NCBI GenBank assembly: GCA_030528025.1
Contig: JAUMZP010000001.1
Coordinates: forward strand, 372,001-436,000
Source: Candidatus Saccharimonadota bacterium
GTDB taxonomy: Bacteria; Patescibacteriota; Saccharimonadia; Saccharimonadales; Saccharimonadaceae
DNA: 64,000 bases
Direction: 5' to 3'
Within the stretch, counting starts at the first letter, position 1, and each line of letters opens with the position of its first letter. Shown one piece after another: positions 8,896 through 17,258 of this stretch. A model generated the notes under the pieces. That model was not told the origin of the DNA, did not search any database, and saw only the letters and a list, made by a program, of their open reading frames with translations. The translations under genes and the position numbers were made by a program.

Positions 8896-10149
8896 ATGAA
8901 ACAATCCACCACATCTGTTTCGCGTGCCCACACTGCTGTGGCCGCACCCAAAAAAACCAAGGGGCTTGCCACCAAATCAGTTATTGTGGCAGCTGCCGTG
9001 ATTATGGCGCTGAGTACACCAGTCAGCACCTACCTTGGTGTTACCACCGGGACTGCCTCGGCCGTGTCGCAGGAGGAATACCAGCGGCAGATTGATGCGC
9101 TCAATAAGGAGATTGGGCAGTATCAGTCGCAGGCCAAGGAGTTGAACGAGAAGGCAAAGAGCCTGCAGAATGAGCTCGAAGTACTGTCGAAGCAGAAAGC
9201 GATGATCCAAGCACAGATCGACATCAGCCAGAAGAAGCATGACCAACTGCAAGAGAAGATTGCCCAGACCAAGCGCGACATCAAGGCTAACCAAGATGCC
9301 TTGGGCGACACGCTGGCCGACATGTATGTCGACCGCACCATCAGCCCGCTGGAGATGCTGGCCAGTAGCCGGAGCCTTGGCGACTATGTGGTGGAGCAAG
9401 ATCGCCGCGATAGCATCCAGACCACGCTGAGCGAGACGATCACGCGGGTCAACAAGCTCAAGAAGCAGCTGGAAGAGCAAAAGAAGGAAGTTGAGCGTGT
9501 CTTGGCAGACCAAAAGAACGCCCGCGAAGCCCTCGCTGCCAAAGAGCGCGAGCAAGCTGACCTCCTTGCTCGTACGCAAAATGAAGAAGCAAACTACCAA
9601 AAGCTCACCGCTGACCGCGAGAGTGAGAAAGCCCGCGTCCAGAAGGCGCAGCAGGATGCCATCCAAGCAGCCATCCGCAACGCTGGTGGCGGTGGCTCGC
9701 TCGGTATTACCTCCGGTGATGGCTCGATGGGTGGCTACCCTTGGGCTGGTGGCTGTACCGTTGATGCCAATGCGTTGTCGCATGGTGGCGCATCTGGTGG
9801 TGGTGAAGACCCACTGGGCTATGGCTGCCGCCAGTGTGTAAGCTACACCGCCTGGAAGACCTACCAAAAGACCGGCTATGCACCACGCTACTGGGGTAAT
9901 GCCAACATGTGGCCGGCTGCCGCTCGCAACGCTGGTTTCTCAACCGGCCGCACTCCACGAGCCAATGCCCTTGGCGTTATCTCAGCAGGGCAGTATGGGC
10001 ACATCGTCTACATCGAAGGCTACGATGCTGGTAGCAACACAGTCCATATTAGCCAGTTCAATTACTTCAACGCCGGTGGCCCTGGCTGGGGTCACTACAG
10101 CGAAATGACGGTACCCGCCAGTACGTACGATACGTATATCTATCTGTAG
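8896..10149 (+). CDS. Secreted coiled-coil CHAP-domain peptidoglycan hydrolase (PcsB-like FtsEX partner)
   Basis: Cleaves peptidoglycan peptides during septation, inferred from domain type and neighbours. Layout: long positively charged N-region, hydrophobic signal segment at about 35-56 ending near TASA, a long coiled coil rich in Gln/Lys/Glu at about 57-255, a Gly-rich linker, then a CHAP domain at about 290-417. The catalytic Cys is probably the second in CRQCVSYTAW and the His that in YGHIVYIEG. Streptococcal PcsB and other FtsEX-activated hydrolases share this layout. Longer forms starting at GTG 8857 or TTG 8860 are possible from read-through mRNA. A clear terminator follows. Confidence 0.9.
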   Translation: MKQSTTSVSRAHTAVAAPKKTKGLATKSVIVAAAVIMALSTPVSTYLGVTTGTASAVSQEEYQRQIDALNKEIGQYQSQAKELNEKAKSLQNELEVLSKQKAMIQAQIDISQKKHDQLQEKIAQTKRDIKANQDALGDTLADMYVDRTISPLEMLASSRSLGDYVVEQDRRDSIQTTLSETITRVNKLKKQLEEQKKEVERVLADQKNAREALAAKEREQADLLARTQNEEANYQKLTADRESEKARVQKAQQDAIQAAIRNAGGGGSLGITSGDGSMGGYPWAGGCTVDANALSHGGASGGGEDPLGYGCRQCVSYTAWKTYQKTGYAPRYWGNANMWPAAARNAGFSTGRTPRANALGVISAGQYGHIVYIEGYDAGSNTVHISQFNYFNAGGPGWGHYSEMTVPASTYDTYIYL

Positions 10150-10166
10150 GAGAGAATATATAGCGC

Positions 10167-10201
10167 AAACGACCACCCAAATAGCGGTGGTCGTTTTTTT
10201 G
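10167..10201 (+). terminator. Strong Rho-independent terminator after the CHAP hydrolase
   Basis: Nine-bp stem ACGACCACC / GGTGGTCGT (10169-10177 with 10186-10194) followed by a run of T. Confidence 0.9.
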
Positions 10202-10220
10202 GTGGGTGGAACTCTCGAGC

Positions 10221-10934
10221 CTATGCTGCAGATAGGGTAGGCTGGTGTGGGGTGTTGGCCTGGGCGATGCCTATATCAGTGGTATTGTTCGTCTCGGGTG
10301 GGCTAACTCGGTAACCATACTGGTTGTACTCTGTACCAATTGGATCATCGCTCTCGCAACCCCGGAGGGGTTCAATATCAGTGGGCAGCTGGGCGATGTA
10401 GCTGTTGCTAAAGGCGGCGCGTGTATCGGCCTGGGCCATATGGGCCAGTAGGACAAAGAGCTCTTTGACGTTGCTGACTGCCTCGCTTGTGCTGGGTGGC
10501 TTCTCATCACCGTAAGTAAAGCCATGCTGTTCCTGCGCTAAGAGGTCTTGATCAAAACCGTGGCCGCAATCGCGGCAGTCTAGACAGTGCTCATAGAAAT
10601 AATACACCGCGTAGGTAATCTCGCTATGTGTGATGGTGATGGGCGGCTGGTCACCACGGGCGCTACCTTTCATCTTGGCAATGATGCGTGTGAGGCTATC
10701 GATGACGCTGTGGAGGGCTTGCTCGCGCTGGTGGCATTCGTTGTCGATAATGCGCATCGTATCAAGCTCCTTATTGCTACAGCACGGAGCAGTCGGTAAT
10801 TCAGCAACAAGTGCAAGACGCCCGACCTGGCAAATCTGATAGGTAGGCTTAGTAAGCAGCTGTGAGCTACCTTCAACAGTGGATGGTAATGAGCAAACAG
10901 GCGCTGCTTCTGAGCTAACAACGGCAAGAGACAT
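10221..10934 (-). CDS. Hypothetical Cys-containing soluble protein (237 aa)
   Basis: No family recognised. Starts at an ATG preceded at about 45 bp by TATAAT (10978-10983 on the minus strand). Several cysteines are grouped: CC near residues 51-52 and a CLDCRDCGHGFD cluster near the middle that could bind a metal. There is no convincing signal peptide or TM helix, and the C-terminus is Pro/Thr-rich. It ends close to the terminator of the convergent CHAP gene. Confidence 0.55.
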   Translation of the reverse strand: MSLAVVSSEAAPVCSLPSTVEGSSQLLTKPTYQICQVGRLALVAELPTAPCCSNKELDTMRIIDNECHQREQALHSVIDSLTRIIAKMKGSARGDQPPITITHSEITYAVYYFYEHCLDCRDCGHGFDQDLLAQEQHGFTYGDEKPPSTSEAVSNVKELFVLLAHMAQADTRAAFSNSYIAQLPTDIEPLRGCESDDPIGTEYNQYGYRVSPPETNNTTDIGIAQANTPHQPTLSAA

Positions 10935-11039
10935 TAGGTAACCTCACTCGTTTTTATTAAGAGAATAGTAGTTGTCTATTATACGAGGATGAGGTAAAAA
11001 TGCAAGGGGTTCGAAGCACTGCTATCATTACCAACAAAA

Positions 11040-11460
11040 GCATAAATTCTTTTGTTTATTGTTAGTTCTATTGCCTTATCTCACCTCATCCTCCCCTCTA
11101 TTTCTCTCATTTTCTTCCTTCAAAAAGGCGAATTTCGAAATTCGCCTTTTTTACCCTGTTTTTTCTCTGTTAGCGTGGGTTCTCTTTTCTCTTCTTTTAT
11201 ATATTTATATATAATAGGAGAGAAATCGATATAGATGTATAGATGTATATAGAGATATAAGTAAAGATAGATAAATAGATATAGAGGTAAGTAGAAATAT
11301 AGATAAGGATATAGATAGAGAAATAGATGAATAGAGAGATATGAGTATAGAAATAGATAGATAAATAGTAAAGAAAGAGAGTTATAGAGATAGAAAAGGA
11401 GAATATATGAAGATAGATATAAAAGAAATAATTGAACGTGAAGGGTGAAATAGAGAGCGA
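11040..11460 (+). repeat. Strand-asymmetric low-complexity tract (pyrimidine-rich, then C-poor GATA-like repeats)
   Basis: About 11040-11200 is T/C-rich on the + strand. From about 11215 to 11440 the + strand is almost free of C and consists of degenerate GATA, GATAGA and AAATAGATA units. ORFs across it encode only repetitive Tyr/Leu/Ile strings and are not credible genes. The rest of the 10935-11531 gap holds only the promoter of each flanking gene. Confidence 0.7.
11122..11152. terminator. Perfect 30-bp palindrome with T-tail (orphan terminator)
   Basis: Bases 11122-11136 are the exact reverse complement of 11137-11151 (AAAAAGGCGAATTTC arm) and a T run ends the element, so it would work as an intrinsic terminator in both directions. 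It lies in a 600-bp gap between two divergent genes, so it ends no recognised gene. Confidence 0.6.
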
Positions 11461-11531
11461 TAGAGCACGAAGGCAGATGGTTATCTTCGTGCTCTTTTGC
11501 CGCGCTGCCTGGCGTAGTATAATACCATAGT

Positions 11532-12764
11532 ATGGTACGGAGTGACACGGCGAGCGCGAGCCGCTCGAAATATGACTATGATGAACCAAAAAAGCTGACT
11601 ATCTCGCAGCTAACGGCTTTGCTCGTGGCGGTGCTGCTACTGGGGGCTGGCTTTGTGGCAGGGATGTACGCCGACAAGCTCTATGCGGCGATTGCGCCAG
11701 TCTTTGGCCTCAAAGTGTCAGCCGATAGCATTGACCTGAGTAGTGTCCAGCAGACCTATCGCAAGCTCAAAGCAGAATATGATGGTAAATTGGATGACAC
11801 CAAGCTGATCGATGGTGCTAATCGTGGCCTAGCTGCGGCCACTGGCGACCCTTACACTACCTACATGGACAAGCAAGAGACCGAGCAGTTCGACCGCAGC
11901 CTCAATGGTGAGGTGAGCGGTATTGGCGTGGAGATTGCATCACGGGGCAACCACGCAACAGTGGTGCGCGTCGTCGATGACTCACCAGCAGCCAAAGCAG
12001 GCCTGCGGGCCGGCGATATCTTCCGCAGTATTAATGGCCAACCGGTAGAAGGGCAGAATTCTGAGGTAGTGGCCAGCAAAGTGCGGGGCGAGGCTGGCAC
12101 AACTGTCAAGCTCGTGATGCAGCGTGAGGAATCGACTGAGGAATACACTATTGTCCGGGCCAAGGTAAATGATGCCAGTGTGCGTAGCCAGATTCGCGAT
12201 GGCATAGGGATTCTCACCATTACCCGATTCGACGACCAAACTGGCCGACTTGCGCGCCAAGCGGCAGAGCAGTTCGTTCAGCAGGGGGTGCGGGCCGTGG
12301 TACTCGACCTACGCGACAACGGCGGCGGCTATGTAACGGCTGCTCGCGAGGTCGCAAGCCTGTGGCTTGAGAACAAAGTCGTGGTAGTGGAGAAGTCTGG
12401 CGACGTCGTGAGTGACACCGTGCACAGTAGCGGCCAGGCACTACTCAAGGGAATGAAGACGACTGTCCTCGTCAACGGCGATAGCGCCAGTGCCAGCGAG
12501 ATCGTAGCAGGGGCACTACACGATCACAAAGCGGCGACATTACTCGGCGAAAAGACCTTCGGTAAGGGCACCGTGCAGAAGCTATTTGACCTACCCGACG
12601 GCCGTAAGCTCAAAATCACCGTGGCGCGTTGGTATACCCCGAGTGGTCGCAATATCTCACAGGGCGGCATTGCGCCAGATACTGAGGTCAAAATGAGCAC
12701 CGATGATCGCAACGCTGGCCGCGACCCACAGCTCGATAGCGCACTGCGGAAGTTTGCAGAGTAG
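11532..12764 (+). CDS. S41-family carboxyl-terminal processing protease (CtpA-like)
   Basis: One N-terminal TM helix (about 27-47) anchors the protein, with the protease outside. A PDZ domain spans about 115-200 (GVEIASRGN, GLRAGDIFRSING). In the tail-specific protease domain Ser320 (in DSASASE) and Lys345 (in KTFGKG) form the Ser/Lys dyad, 25 residues apart as in plant D1 processing protease. Length 410 aa is usual for bacterial Ctp. Such proteases trim envelope proteins and wall hydrolases. TATAAT at 11518-11523 lies 8 nt before the ATG, so the leader is absent or very short. Confidence 0.93.
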   Translation: MVRSDTASASRSKYDYDEPKKLTISQLTALLVAVLLLGAGFVAGMYADKLYAAIAPVFGLKVSADSIDLSSVQQTYRKLKAEYDGKLDDTKLIDGANRGLAAATGDPYTTYMDKQETEQFDRSLNGEVSGIGVEIASRGNHATVVRVVDDSPAAKAGLRAGDIFRSINGQPVEGQNSEVVASKVRGEAGTTVKLVMQREESTEEYTIVRAKVNDASVRSQIRDGIGILTITRFDDQTGRLARQAAEQFVQQGVRAVVLDLRDNGGGYVTAAREVASLWLENKVVVVEKSGDVVSDTVHSSGQALLKGMKTTVLVNGDSASASEIVAGALHDHKAATLLGEKTFGKGTVQKLFDLPDGRKLKITVARWYTPSGRNISQGGIAPDTEVKMSTDDRNAGRDPQLDSALRKFAE

Positions 12765-12843
12765 ACATATATCCAACAAAATGCAAACAAATGTTCGCCA
12801 AAAGTATTGTATTTGCCTCGTATCTACGCTACCATAAAGGCAT

Positions 12844-13230
12844 ATGGACAAACGAAAGAAAATTCTCTTAGTAGAAGACGACACCGCGCTACTGGCAGTG
12901 TATCGCTCGCGGCTAGAACTGGAGGGCTTTGCAGTGAGCGAAGTGCACAATGGCGAAGATGCACTCTCGGCGGTGGTCGATGTTCGGCCTGATCTGATCT
13001 TGCTTGATGTGATGATCCCTAAGATCAGCGGCTTCGACGTACTCGATATCTTGCGTAACACCCCAGACACGACCAACGTCCGTGTTATCATGCTGACAGC
13101 ACTGAGTCAGCCCAAAGACAAAGAGCGAGCTAAGCAGCTAGGGGTGGATGACTACCTCGTCAAGTCGCAAGTGATGATCGGTGACGTAGTGGCCCGTATT
13201 AAATATCACCTGGGAATAAGCCAAGAATAA
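12844..13230 (+). CDS. Single-domain response regulator (CheY-like), orphan
   Basis: 128 aa, only a receiver domain: acidic pocket EDD (11-13), phosphoacceptor Asp55 in LILLDVMIPK, Thr in MLTALSQPKD followed by the conserved Lys. No output domain and no kinase gene adjoin it. TACCAT at 12830-12835 lies 8 nt before the ATG. It may act by protein-protein contact; partner unknown. A second single-domain regulator at 22368 is paired with a kinase, which could also serve this one. Confidence 0.9.
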   Translation: MDKRKKILLVEDDTALLAVYRSRLELEGFAVSEVHNGEDALSAVVDVRPDLILLDVMIPKISGFDVLDILRNTPDTTNVRVIMLTALSQPKDKERAKQLGVDDYLVKSQVMIGDVVARIKYHLGISQE

Positions 13231-13320
13231 CAGAGGCTAGAGGACTGTCAAACAAAGCGTGCAGCAAGCCCTTGTTTCTGAGCGATTTCTCCTTAGCATA
13301 TTTCATGGTATCATGAAAAA

Positions 13321-13896
13321 ATGACGGAAAAACATTCGGCATCACTTCCACCACGACAGGATCATCTCTTGACGCAGCCAATTACGACGGACGGCGCACC
13401 AGAAAAGCGTACAACTCATTCCGATGCATACATCATTTCCAAGCACGAAAATGTGCCGCAGTATCTGTGGAATGTGCTGCGCAGCAGTGGTCAGCTCGAT
13501 GAAGGGTGGATTGATACAGAGATTATCGACGAGGATGGCGCGGTACTGGTGCGGATGGCTAAGCCAGTCCACCGAAGCAATATTGACAAGCTCGAGAAAT
13601 GTGTACCGCTCGCAGTGCTCCAAGAGCAAAACATCGACTTCACTAATGCATATCTGCAAAAAGCCTATGGCGTGATGATAAAGGATGGTAGGCTGCAGCC
13701 CGTTGCTGATACCACCCACGCTACTCACCAGAATGACTCAACTGAGCAAGAAACAGAGGTATTGCCAGCTCAAGGAGGCGATACATATGAGCATCTCGGT
13801 GGGGATAGTGCGCGCCAATTAGTTGGGAGTGTGGCAGCAAAAGCGAGTGATACAGAGGTGGATAATAGCCTCCTAGTGGAGCGGGTACTTGGATGA
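13321..13896 (+). CDS. Hypothetical protein (191 aa)
   Basis: No family recognised. Residues about 38-125 look like a compact alpha/beta domain (YLWNVLRSSGQLDEGWID, AVLVRMAKPV); the C-terminal 60 residues are rich in Thr, Glu, Gln and Asp and probably disordered. No signal or TM segment. TGG-TATCAT (13306-13314) lies exactly 6 nt before the ATG, consistent with a leaderless mRNA. A separate promoter means it need not form an operon with the response regulator upstream. Confidence 0.6.
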   Translation: MTEKHSASLPPRQDHLLTQPITTDGAPEKRTTHSDAYIISKHENVPQYLWNVLRSSGQLDEGWIDTEIIDEDGAVLVRMAKPVHRSNIDKLEKCVPLAVLQEQNIDFTNAYLQKAYGVMIKDGRLQPVADTTHATHQNDSTEQETEVLPAQGGDTYEHLGGDSARQLVGSVAAKASDTEVDNSLLVERVLG

Positions 13897-14021
13897 GTAG
13901 AGTAGTAATAAGAGCTGGTTTGGTTATCTCTTAGAACAGAGGTGTTATTGCTGAATAGCACGAGCATAGATACTTATTAGTAGTACGCACCAAGCGTGCT
14001 GGGCTTATTATCAAAAACAAG

Positions 14022-14049
14022 AAAACCACCTCGGCTATGAGGTGGTTTT
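14022..14049. terminator. Bidirectional terminator after rpmA
   Basis: Ten-bp stem AAAACCACCT / AGGTGGTTTT (14022-14031 with 14040-14049); the A/T ends give a U-run on both strands. It serves rpmA on the minus strand and the 13321 gene on the plus strand. Confidence 0.85.
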
Positions 14050-14069
14050 GCATGTGCGCTATAAAACAC

Positions 14070-14348
14070 TTACGCTGCGCTGACACACACCTGAGTGCGT
14101 GGCTGGGTCTTGCCGGTGAAGGTAGACTTCTTAACCTCCTTGAAGCTGACGACACCACTGTGAGCGGCGTGGATGGTGTAGTTGCGGCTCATGTACGTGC
14201 CAGGGCCGGCGATCTTCGTAGCGCCTGTCTGGCGGACGAGGACCTCACCAGCGTTGACCTGCTGGCCACCGAAGCGCTTGACGCCAAGGCGCGCCCCAGC
14301 GTTATTGTGGACGTTCTTGCTTGAGCCACCTGCTTTGACTTTTGACAT
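14070..14348 (-). CDS. rpmA: 50S ribosomal protein L27
   Basis: 92 aa; the core KAGGSSKN...RLGVKRFGGQQVNAGEVLVRQ pattern is that of bL27, whose N-terminus reaches the peptidyl-transferase centre. The N-terminus begins MSKVKAGGSS, with no cleavable extension of the Firmicutes type. Minus-strand TATAAT (14383-14388) and TAAAGGAGTG (14351-14360) precede the ATG, so this gene has a leader and a strong ribosome site. The usual neighbour rplU is not next to it. Confidence 0.95.
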   Translation of the reverse strand: MSKVKAGGSSKNVHNNAGARLGVKRFGGQQVNAGEVLVRQTGATKIAGPGTYMSRNYTIHAAHSGVVSFKEVKKSTFTGKTQPRTQVCVSAA

Positions 14349-14652
14349 ATCACTCCTTTAGCTAATATAAACAATCTATACGATTATACGTGAGGGCGTG
14401 GGCGAAGTCAAGCGGTGTGGATTGAAAGTAGCCGTAAGAAGGCCAACTATTATAACACGAGAGAAGAGAACGGCAAGAGGAGTGCACAAGCGAGCAAGAC
14501 ATTGAGCTATAGGCATGACAAAAAGGGGATAAAACATAGACAGTGACGCAGATGTGTTGCAGTATTGGCCGAGCAGAGATTGGATAGTTGGCACTATGGT
14601 GGTATAATTAGCTACGCTACAGATACAATAAATGATATGAAAAGGGGTGATG

Positions 14653-15239
14653 ATGGCAGGATGTGAAGGGTCAGGAGGATTTGGACCGCAGGGTGAGTGG
14701 CCGTATCCAGGCAGTGGACTGCGTGGCAGTTCGGAGACTAAAGCAGGTTTGGCACGGCTTGCAGCGCTTGGGAATATTGATGAGAGTGATTTGCTGTTGA
14801 GGCAAGGGGAGGAGGGTACTCCTGTGCCACTGCAGCTGAGCTTCAAGAGAGCTTAAGAGAAATTGCTGAGGCTCATGAACCAACAGCGCCTGCCGCGCTA
14901 CCAACTTCAGAGGATATACGTGCAGCGCTTCATGGCAGTATGAAGGCTCACGAAGCACCAGCTCCTCAGACAGTAAAAGAAATTAAAGACGAAGAGAGAA
15001 GACAAGCCCTTTGGCGTACAGAAGAGACACTTCGCAACGCTCCAGAGGCGTTGGTTACTGCAGCAAATCAGTTAGAGAGTATCATTGCAGGCGGCAACGT
15101 ACCAGCAAGTGTTGTACGTCGTTTAGATTCTGTGGTACAGTCTCTATGCGGCATTAACCTTCATGATCTTGGTATTGCACAATTGTACGTAGGAACTCAA
15201 GCCCATGAAATGGACAAGGAGGCGAATAATCGCCAATAA
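14653..15239 (+). pseudogene. Hypothetical gene split by a frameshift
   Basis: Two open segments in different frames form one plausible protein of about 195 aa. The first (from ATG 14653 after AAAGGGG; TATAAT at about 14605) runs Gly/Glu-rich to a stop at 14856. The second frame is protein-like from about 14815, reading ATAAELQESLREIAEAHE, and continues to 15239 with Ala/Glu-rich helices. The change of frame (equivalent to -1) falls in the purine run at about 14805-14820 (GGGGAGGAGGG). No family recognised. Mutation, programmed shift or sequencing error are all possible. Confidence 0.6.
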
Positions 15240-15262
15240 TTCCACGTTACCAGAGTGATACA

Positions 15263-15297
15263 AAGAACCTCAGCTATGTCATGCTGAGGTTCTTGCT
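15263..15297 (+). terminator. Terminator-like hairpin
   Basis: Twelve-bp stem AAGAACCTCAGC / GCTGAGGTTCTT (15263-15274 with 15283-15294) between the 14653 gene and the convergent methylase; the T-run is poor. Confidence 0.6.
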
Positions 15298-15369
15298 TAT
15301 TGAAACTGCTAGCACGTAGAAGTAAGTATGTGCATTACTCGATGACTAGAATGAGATTTTATCCCAAGG

Positions 15370-16581
15370 TTATTTCACTACTTCCATCACCAACAACTCC
15401 CGCGCGACTACCTGGTTCTCGCGGTAATAACAGAGGTCGGCAGGGCGAACGTGCTGAAGTGGGCGGCGCTGGTAGCCCAGTCGCTCTAGCTGGGTGATGA
15501 GTGGCAGGTGAGTAAACTGCCCATCGCTGCCGCGCCAAGCGGGCACCGCAATAACCAGTGGTGTGCTAGGGCGTAGCTGGGGGCGAAGATTAGTGAGAAA
15601 ATGGCTGATGATATGGTTGCACGTAGTACGCACAGTGCTGAGCTTGGCAGGAGCAGGTGGGGCAGAGAAGGGCTGGCCAAGGTATGTCTCGCAGACGACG
15701 GCGCTGAGCTGCTGGGCGTCTGGCCACTGGTAAGTAGTGGCATCAGCCTGAGTAACGTCCTGCACCGTGCCAGGAGTAGCCGCAGTAGAGCGGCGCTGCA
15801 GCCAGGCGAGGTTCTCGCTGGTATAGCTGACCATCTTGGGGTTCAGGTCGCTGCCGCACACATCGTAGCCTAGGAGGAGCGCCTCTTGCAAAACAGTGCC
15901 AGTGCCGCAGAAGGGATCAAGCAGCACGGGGCGCGGCGCTGAGTGCTCAGTAGTAGGTGAGGGCTGCACCAGTGGCCCAGTCATATTAACCATCATGCGG
16001 GCGAGCTTGGGTGGTAGCATACCGACGAAAGCATCAGTGCGCGGACGGGCTTGGTCGCGTGCGGCCAGGGCAGAGATGTTTTGCGCGCCAACACTCTCCG
16101 CCACGATAACCCGTCCATCCTGAGCTCGCACTATTAGTAGCTCGATGTGGTAGGGTGAGCGGCCAAGCTTGTTGTGATGGCTCGTAGCAGTATTGAGCAC
16201 TGGAGCGGCATTAGGAATAAGGCGCAGGCTAGTGCCAGTTGCGCGTAATTTTGTCTTGAGAATAAGGCCAGTCTTTTGTACCTCTCGGGCGCTAACAGAG
16301 AATCCATAGGCGCTCATGCCCAGCGTAATCTTGTGCGACGCGCCCTGCCACTGCGCGCTATAGTGGCGGACAATCTGCCGACTCACCGCCAGCCAGTTAC
16401 CGCGCAGCTCTAACATCACCCGGCCTGCCTTTTGGCTGCCACCCAGGCGCTCAAAGGCGAAAGCATCAGAGGTAATAGTAGCGGCCTGGGCTCCAAACCA
16501 ACGCACCACCGCTCCGCCATACAGACACTCCAGCTCCGCCACGCCGAGGGCCGGCTGTCGGCCAAGAATTGCAATATACAT
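15370..16581 (-). CDS. THUMP-containing RNA/DNA methyltransferase (Trm11/RlmL class)
   Basis: Predicted SAM-dependent methylase acting on tRNA or rRNA. The N-terminal about 170 residues look like a THUMP-type RNA-binding region; the C-terminal half has the Rossmann motif LLDPFCGTGTVLQEALLLG followed by GSDLNPKM, characteristic of the UPF0020/Trm11 group. The catalytic motif that would separate N2-guanine from other methylases (NPPY/DPPY) is not obvious. The start MYIAILGRQPALGVAELE is chosen over the longer ORF because TATACT (16588-16593, minus) lies exactly 6 nt before it. Confidence 0.8.
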   Translation of the reverse strand: MYIAILGRQPALGVAELECLYGGAVVRWFGAQAATITSDAFAFERLGGSQKAGRVMLELRGNWLAVSRQIVRHYSAQWQGASHKITLGMSAYGFSVSAREVQKTGLILKTKLRATGTSLRLIPNAAPVLNTATSHHNKLGRSPYHIELLIVRAQDGRVIVAESVGAQNISALAARDQARPRTDAFVGMLPPKLARMMVNMTGPLVQPSPTTEHSAPRPVLLDPFCGTGTVLQEALLLGYDVCGSDLNPKMVSYTSENLAWLQRRSTAATPGTVQDVTQADATTYQWPDAQQLSAVVCETYLGQPFSAPPAPAKLSTVRTTCNHIISHFLTNLRPQLRPSTPLVIAVPAWRGSDGQFTHLPLITQLERLGYQRRPLQHVRPADLCYYRENQVVARELLVMEVVK

Positions 16582-16674
16582 ATGCCTAGTATAGCGCAAA
16601 AGCGGGTAAGAATGGAGAAAATAGGCAACCGGCCGAGCATTGACAGGAGCGACCAGGAGGCATATCATACGCCT

Positions 16675-17223
16675 ATGACATCATATTATACAATAGCTCG
16701 CCTCCTCACTTGAGACTCGTCGCGTTTCGTTGGTAAGGAATGGAAAATCGGTCCAACATGGGTGTACCAACCTGACAACCCAAAGAGCCCCTATCTGTCG
16801 TTTGGTGATGCACGCTGCCCGTGGGCGATTGAGGTTGGTGTCTGTATCGCACCGTGCGATAAGTCAGTCCGTGAGAAGATGGACATCTCCCCTAATCAGG
16901 ATGTTGGTGTTGGCACGACCGAGCCAGGGCGCTATATCCTCACCGTGTGTTCCCAGTCATTCTTGGATGACCCTGCTGGCGCAGAGTATTTTGATGGTGA
17001 CCCAGTTACACCACTAGTCATGCCCCAGCTTGACTTCGTCGAGATAACAGTATTTGTTGAAGCAAAGCTTGCCAAATACCAGCATGTTCCAACAGCCGAT
17101 GATCCGTTCGGTACCGATAGAGAGTTCTATGAAGCAACGAAAGACTGGTTGTACGACACCGAGTACGACGAGTGGACGGCTTATGAGGCGACGATTGCGT
17201 GCCCAGCGAGTATGCTGGAGTAG
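16675..17223 (+). pseudogene. Hypothetical gene with in-frame UGA near its 5' end
   Basis: The main open segment (16762-17223, 153 aa if started at GTG 16762) has no convincing ribosome site. In the same frame, protein-like sequence extends upstream (KEWKIGPTWVYQPDNP) to a TGA at 16711, and beyond it to ATG 16675, which follows AGGAGG (16655-16660) at wide spacing. The simplest reading is a gene with a stop at codon 13 or an unusual start. The product contains SFGDARCPWAIEVGVCIAPC and an acidic Tyr-rich C-terminus; no family recognised. Confidence 0.45.
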
Positions 17224-17258
17224 CTGCAGTTAACCTCGTGGTATAATATACCGTAGCT

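Noticed and set aside
8977-9867. 296-aa minus-strand ORF opposite the CHAP hydrolase
   Set aside because: Leu/Val-rich shadow of the coiled-coil coding sequence; no ribosome site or promoter.
11120-11589. Tyr/Leu/Ile-repeat ORFs on the minus strand
   Set aside because: Translate the low-complexity GATA-like tract; composition is repeat-driven.
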